Shown here: positions 33,291-36,330 of the stretch, piece after piece
How the letters are laid out: each line of letters begins with the position of its first letter
Numbering within the stretch: the first letter of the stretch is position 1
Assembly (NCBI GenBank): GCA_003022925.1
Contig: PXRY01000122.1
Coordinates: forward strand, 31,104-67,433
DNA length: 36,330 nt
Direction: 5' to 3'
DNA from: Halobacteriales archaeon QS_8_65_32
GTDB taxonomy: Archaea > Halobacteriota > Halobacteria > Halobacteriales > Halococcaceae
The notes under the pieces: model-generated
Databases searched by the model: none
What the model was told of the DNA's origin: nothing
Seen by the model: only the letters and a program-made list of their open reading frames with translations
Position numbers and translations under genes: made by a program

Positions 33291-33310
33291 GGCGTACCCA
33301 CCCAGATGGG

Positions 33311-33319
33311 ATACAAAAA
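33311..33319 (-). promoter_or_regulatory. Probable TATA box of the BKACE gene
   Basis: TTTTTGTAT on the minus strand, about 25 nt before the ATG at 33290, fits a leaderless transcript. Confidence 0.4.
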
Positions 33320-33418
33320 CGTTCGGCCCAGCAGGGAGTCCGGGGACGGGGCCGGACTGCTCAGAACGTATTCAGGGAGACAACGGCTCGAAAGGCGAGC
33401 CCTCCGATCAAATAATAC

Positions 33419-33425
33419 TTTTTAA
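33419..33425 (+). promoter_or_regulatory. Probable TATA box of the GNAT gene
   Basis: TTTTTAA within an AT-rich stretch (AAATAATACTTTTTAATT), about 23 nt before ATG 33445. Confidence 0.4.
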
Positions 33426-33444
33426 TTGACGCTCTCGGTGCGGT

Positions 33445-33972
33445 ATGGAAGCCCGTGAAGCGACAGCCGCCGACGCAGAGGACGTCCGGCGCGTCCACCG
33501 CGAGTCGATCGAGGGACTCGGCTCGGCGGCCTACGACCCAAAGCAGGTCGCGGCGTGGGCACAGGGAACCGAATCAGCCGACTACGCGGCGGCTATCGAG
33601 TCCGATGACCTCTATTTCGTCGTGGCCAAATGGGACCAAGGAGGCGACGGAAGCGAAGACGTTCTCGGATTCGGGTCGGCGCACTTCGAATCGCCCGAAG
33701 AATACGAGGCAAGCGTCGACGCCGAAGTAACCGGCGTGTACGTCCACCCGACGGCCGCTCGCGAGGGTGTCGGAACTGAACTGCTAGTTGCTTTGGAGCG
33801 GGAGGCCCGTGATCGGGGCGTCGAAACGCTCGGTCTCTCTGCGTCGCGCAACGCGCTCGCCTTTTATGACCACTACGGATACGAGCGAGTGAGGCGGTAT
33901 GACCACGAGTTTTCGAGCGACGACTCGACCGGCGTAACAGGCGAGATCGTCGAGATGAGACGGGAGTTGTGA
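33445..33972 (+). CDS. GNAT family N-acetyltransferase
   Basis: A 175-residue acetyltransferase. The N-terminus MEAREATAADAEDVRRVHR is the usual GNAT entry strand and helix. The acetyl-CoA loop is VTGVYVHPTAAREGVGTELLVALE, and LGLSASRNALAFYDHYGYERVR is the family's closing segment. It would acetylate an amine of a small molecule or protein; substrate unknown. An acidic loop (DQGGDGSED) interrupts a beta-hairpin before the acetyl-CoA motif. The gene is convergent with the vapBC pair downstream. Confidence 0.88.
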   Translation: MEAREATAADAEDVRRVHRESIEGLGSAAYDPKQVAAWAQGTESADYAAAIESDDLYFVVAKWDQGGDGSEDVLGFGSAHFESPEEYEASVDAEVTGVYVHPTAAREGVGTELLVALEREARDRGVETLGLSASRNALAFYDHYGYERVRRYDHEFSSDDSTGVTGEIVEMRREL

Positions 33973-34084
33973 ACGGGCGGTCGTGCGTACGCTCCGTAGC
34001 ACCTCACAGCACGTCGAGAGCCGTCGAGTCGCCGCCGGCATCGTCCATCGGGACACTGGACGGGACATCGCGTTCGGTGAACTG

Positions 34085-34504
34085 CTACTTGTAACGGATC
34101 GTATCGAGGTCCGATACCCGTTCGAAGTGCTCGTCGGCGCAGACGAGCGGGTAGTCGTGATAGCGGGCGGTCGCCGCGATGAATGCGTCCGGGAGCGGGA
34201 TCGGATCGCCGCTCGCCGTGAGATCCGCACGGAGCAACGCGGATTCGCGGGCGACTCTCGTCTCGAACGGGAGCACGTCGGCGAAACGCAGCGCCTCGGC
34301 ACTTCGATCCATGGCCGACTCGGCGTCCGCTCGCATCTCGGCGTCCCCGTAGAACACCTCGTGGAGCGTCAGTACCGAAACGGCGAACGTTTCGGTTTCG
34401 TTCGCCGCGAGATACACTCCGGCAGGACCGGCGTCGGTCGAGTCGTCCGGGTCCGGGTGTTCGCGGAGGTAGTCGATCACGAACGACGTTTCGAGGCAGA
34501 TCAC
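34085..34504 (-). CDS. vapC: PIN domain toxin, VapC-like (second pair)
   Basis: A 139-residue PIN domain ribonuclease beginning MICLETSFVIDYLRE, with the internal SVLTLHEVFYG and the C-terminal LPDAFIAATARYHDYPLVCADEHFERV carrying the acidic metal-binding residues. At the first active-site position it has Glu (LET) rather than the more common Asp. The ATG overlaps the antitoxin stop by 4 nt (ATGA, 34501-34504), the same coupling as the pair at 18.1-18.7 kb, though the two toxins share little sequence. Confidence 0.87.
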   Translation of the reverse strand: MICLETSFVIDYLREHPDPDDSTDAGPAGVYLAANETETFAVSVLTLHEVFYGDAEMRADAESAMDRSAEALRFADVLPFETRVARESALLRADLTASGDPIPLPDAFIAATARYHDYPLVCADEHFERVSDLDTIRYK

Positions 34505-34761
34505 TCCCAGTCACCGTGTTCGCCGCCGAAAAACCGCTCGTGGCGCTCCTCGAACTCGCGGGTCATGCGTTCCCTGTCGTCCTCGACGATTTCAGCGAGG
34601 CGATCGCCGTGCTCGCCGTGGTAGATGCCGTAGCCTCTCCACACGTCCCGGCGGTGTCCGGTGACCCGTAGGAGCGTCTCCGAAAACGATTCGTCGGAAC
34701 GCTTGATCGATTTCAACGAGTCGTACGCTTCCTCGGTGACGGTGATCGTCTTTGTCGCCAT
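34501..34761 (-). CDS. vapB: VapB-type antitoxin, ribbon-helix-helix-like
   Basis: An 86-residue protein starting MATKTITVTEEAYDSLKSIKRSDESFSETLLRV, the pattern of the archaeal DUF217/DUF7557 VapB antitoxins: a beta strand and helix that pair into a DNA-binding dimer, then a charged helical tail (DRERMTREFEERHERFFGG) that should bind the PIN toxin. It is not related to the AbrB-type antitoxin of the other pair. ATG 34761 is used; the frame continues upstream to 34791 but would overwrite the operator palindrome. Probably autoregulated through the inverted repeat directly before its start. Confidence 0.82.
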   Translation of the reverse strand: MATKTITVTEEAYDSLKSIKRSDESFSETLLRVTGHRRDVWRGYGIYHGEHGDRLAEIVEDDRERMTREFEERHERFFGGEHGDWE

Positions 34762-34763
34762 AC

Positions 34764-34778
34764 ACGTACACAGTACGT
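34764..34778. promoter_or_regulatory. Candidate operator of the second vapBC pair
   Basis: ACGTAC-ACA-GTACGT is a perfect 6-bp inverted repeat with a 3-nt spacer, 3 nt upstream of the vapB ATG on the minus strand, between the start codon and a TTTATGAC box further upstream. This is where an autorepressing antitoxin would bind. Confidence 0.5.
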
Positions 34779-34833
34779 TTGCGTGTGTCATAAACCCGAC
34801 GCACCATTAGAACATATGACTAGAGGAGACGGA

Positions 34834-35106
34834 TCAGCGATACCGGGCGATTTCGATCAAATTGCCGTCCGGATCGCGCACGCACACCGAGTCTATGGCG
34901 CCCCAAGCACCGGTCCGTTCGACCGAGCCGTGGGTGATTTCGACGCCGAAGTCGTCGAGACGGGCTTCGACCTCGGGGATCGGCGTCTCGGTGAGCAGAC
35001 AGAAGTCGCCCGATCCCGGGGTCGGGTCGGCGGCGTGGGAATCGAATTCGGCACCGGCCTCGTGGATGTTCAGTAGTTCACAGAGCCGGACAGACGAACT
35101 GGCTGC
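34834..35106 (-). pseudogene. VOC (glyoxalase/dioxygenase) family gene, C-terminal fragment
   Basis: The minus-strand frame encodes about 90 residues that read as the last two-thirds of a VOC-fold protein: SVRLCELLNIHEAGAEFDSH, ADPTPGSGDFCLLTETPIPE, and the classic end VCVRDPDGNLIEIARYR. There is no start codon. Upstream the frame hits TAA (35107-35109), exactly where base composition drops to a lower GC. A normal member is about 125 residues, so the first 35-40 are missing. The fold normally holds a metal with His/Glu; the HEAG and final Glu (LIEIA) positions are kept. It is a remnant cut by a rearrangement. Confidence 0.8.
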
Positions 35107-35221
35107 TTAGTTGGTGATGCACCCACAGCCACCTACCCTATTGCTATAACGGACGTCACTTCAGAAACCCTACATCCAACAAAAAAGACTATCGAGGAGT
35201 CCCTGCTGGGGTCGGATTTGT

Positions 35222-35230
35222 AATATTAAT
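35222..35230 (+). promoter_or_regulatory. Probable TATA box of the TrkA-type gene
   Basis: AATATTAAT is centred about 26 nt before ATG 35252, in a lower-GC stretch. The spacing favours 35252 among several nearby ATGs. Confidence 0.4.
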
Positions 35231-35251
35231 ATGCTTTCAGCTATAAGGATG

Positions 35252-35914
35252 ATGGTGATGTTCTCAACAAGCGATCTCCAAGTCGTCATCATCGGAAGTG
35301 GACGGACTGGCCTTCAGACTGCTCGACTTCTCGATGATCGAGGCCACGACGTAGTCATCGTGGAACGGAATCCGAACCGGGTTCGGAACGTCGCCGAGGA
35401 GTACATTGCGACGATTATCGAGGGTGATGCTACGAATATAGCCGTTCTCGAGCAGGTCAACTTCGAAGCTGCTGATGTCGTCGCTGCAATGACCGACACA
35501 ATGGGTACTAACTTCACCGTTTGTACACTCGCAAAGGAGATCAACCCGAATATCCGAACAGTGATGCGGTCAATATACGGAACAGATACCAACTATGCTC
35601 GTTACGCCGACGAGGTCGTCGTTCCTGAGCAGGCTGGGGCCCGAACGACCGTTAACATGATCGAAAGTGACGTGAGAATCATCGAGGACACTACCGCACA
35701 ACTATCAGTTCTCGAAATTCAGGTCGCACCAACCGCGCCAGTCGCTGGTCACTCACTCAATGAGATCTCGCTCCCAAGAGGAAGTGTGGTCATCTCCGAC
35801 ATCGATGAGTCACGCATCGCTACCGGTGACACCGAACTTCAGCCGGATAAAACGTATATTGTCGCCACTGAGCCGGAAGTTACCGACGAAGTTAGACAAC
35901 TTTTCCGCGGGTAA
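35252..35914 (+). CDS. TrkA-type K+ channel/transporter regulatory protein (TrkA-N + TrkA-C)
   Basis: A 220-residue cytoplasmic regulator. The Rossmann RCK/TrkA-N domain starts QVVIIGSGRTGLQTARLLDDRGHDVVIVER (NAD-binding GxGxxG and the ribose-binding acidic residue) and runs to about residue 140. The TrkA-C ligand domain follows (LSVLEIQVAPTAPVAGHSLNEI...). Such proteins gate K+ uptake systems or APC-type transporters in response to NAD(H) or ATP. It is followed by an APC-type transporter gene, a common haloarchaeal pairing. Codon use is richer in A and T than in the rest of the window, suggesting a different origin. The exact start is uncertain (ATG at 35231, 35249, 35252, 35258). Confidence 0.85.
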   Translation: MVMFSTSDLQVVIIGSGRTGLQTARLLDDRGHDVVIVERNPNRVRNVAEEYIATIIEGDATNIAVLEQVNFEAADVVAAMTDTMGTNFTVCTLAKEINPNIRTVMRSIYGTDTNYARYADEVVVPEQAGARTTVNMIESDVRIIEDTTAQLSVLEIQVAPTAPVAGHSLNEISLPRGSVVISDIDESRIATGDTELQPDKTYIVATEPEVTDEVRQLFRG

Positions 35915-36256
35915 TGCTACCGTAACCACCGAAACCTACCGTTTGAAATCGGAATCGATTGCCGAAGCCAACCGGTCGATCGAATAGAGGCTCACTCAGC
36001 GAGTCGTGTCCTCAACGGCTCAAATAAAGCCGAGTTTAGTGGAGAGAATAGCCTTGGACCATACATAAAAGCGTTAGTAGCTTTTGGCGTGTGTATGCAG
36101 CACAAGTTACCTAATAATCATTCAAAAATAGCAGTGCTTACATGAGGACAATAACACTCAAACGACAGTATGCGAAACGGCTAATATGGTTTGAGAGCGC
36201 ACAACGGAGCGTCTCACCGGCTACTCACCCGGTATTAAATTCGGCCGGACCTCACA
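35915..36256. other. Lower-GC intergenic stretch
   Basis: This 342-nt gap has many A and T runs compared with the rest of the window. I see an imperfect hairpin AAAAGC-N7-GCTTTT at about 36068-36086 and a TATTAAAT box (36233-36240) before the next gene. No gene, tRNA or recognisable insertion-sequence end is visible. It may include remnants too decayed to identify. Confidence 0.4.
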
Positions 36257-36330
36257 ATGAGTCATAGCGAGCGAGCGCCGGAGGCGAACCTGAGCCTACT
36301 GGACGCGACGATGATCGGTATGGGGGCGAT
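36257..36330 (+). CDS. APC-type transporter, N-terminal fragment at window edge
   Basis: Only 24 codons are in the window: MSHSERAPEANLSLLDATMI followed by GMGA, then the edge. The pattern LSLLDATMIGMGA is the typical beginning of haloarchaeal APC/cationic amino-acid transporter helices (first helix usually continues MIGAGIFVL). GC is back to the haloarchaeal norm here. A TATTAAAT box lies about 20 nt upstream. Function beyond the family cannot be judged from 24 residues. Confidence 0.6.
   Translation, partial: MSHSERAPEANLSLLDATMIGMGA

Noticed and set aside
36025-36065. Minus-strand RFYVWSKAILSTKLGFI as a possible transposase remnant
   Set aside because: Only 17 residues before a stop, with no terminal repeats or other transposase motifs; too little to support.

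Overview
The window is a high-GC chromosomal segment of a haloarchaeon (class Halobacteria). The proteins are strongly acidic. Secreted proteins carry Tat signals. Many genes have a TATA-like box about 25-28 nt before the start codon and no room for a leader (leaderless transcripts). A proteasome beta subunit and a DUF555 protein are archaeal markers. I see no CRISPR array, no complete insertion sequence, no rRNA and no replication origin.

Layout. 1-5.6 kb: tRNA-Arg(CCT), an MFS transporter, DUF555, an intergenic hairpin-rich element, proteasome beta (psmB), and an ABC-2 exporter whose ATPase and permease are joined by a tiny overlapping ORF made largely of repeat sequence. 5.7-11.3 kb: a Tat-exported beta-helix protein with Ser/Asp linkers, a frameshifted YihY/BrkB gene, tRNA-Gly(TCC) with a nearby partial copy of its 3' end, a Trm9-like methyltransferase and a protein ending like a FlaJ/TadC membrane segment. 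11.3-14.5 kb: a DUF5793-type protein, a YdjM-like membrane protein and a phosphohexomutase with large acidic insertions.

14.6-26 kb is a nucleoside uptake and breakdown locus: BMP-type binding lipoprotein, HAD phosphatase, nucleoside hydrolase, then (after a VapBC pair and a broken Tat gene) the ABC ATPase, two permeases, cytidine deaminase and uridine phosphorylase. Nucleosides would be bound outside, imported, deaminated and split to base plus ribose or ribose-1-phosphate.

26-34 kb: NDH-2-like flavoprotein, winged-helix regulator, a GalE-like epimerase lacking the catalytic lysine, then MmgE/PrpD, cupin, SDR and BKACE enzymes (a probable carboxylic-acid catabolic group), and a GNAT acetyltransferase. 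34-36.3 kb: a second VapBC pair, the C-terminal stump of a VOC gene, an abrupt drop in GC at about 35107, a TrkA-type K+ regulatory protein, and the first codons of an APC-type transporter running off the end.

The most interesting signals are structural: a two-copy intergenic element whose ends pair around a conserved GGG/GGG internal loop, an array of perfect hairpins with 3-nt loops, two mini-ORFs that bridge ABC-transporter genes by start/stop overlaps, and frameshifts concentrated at C or G runs (real decay, switching or sequence error).
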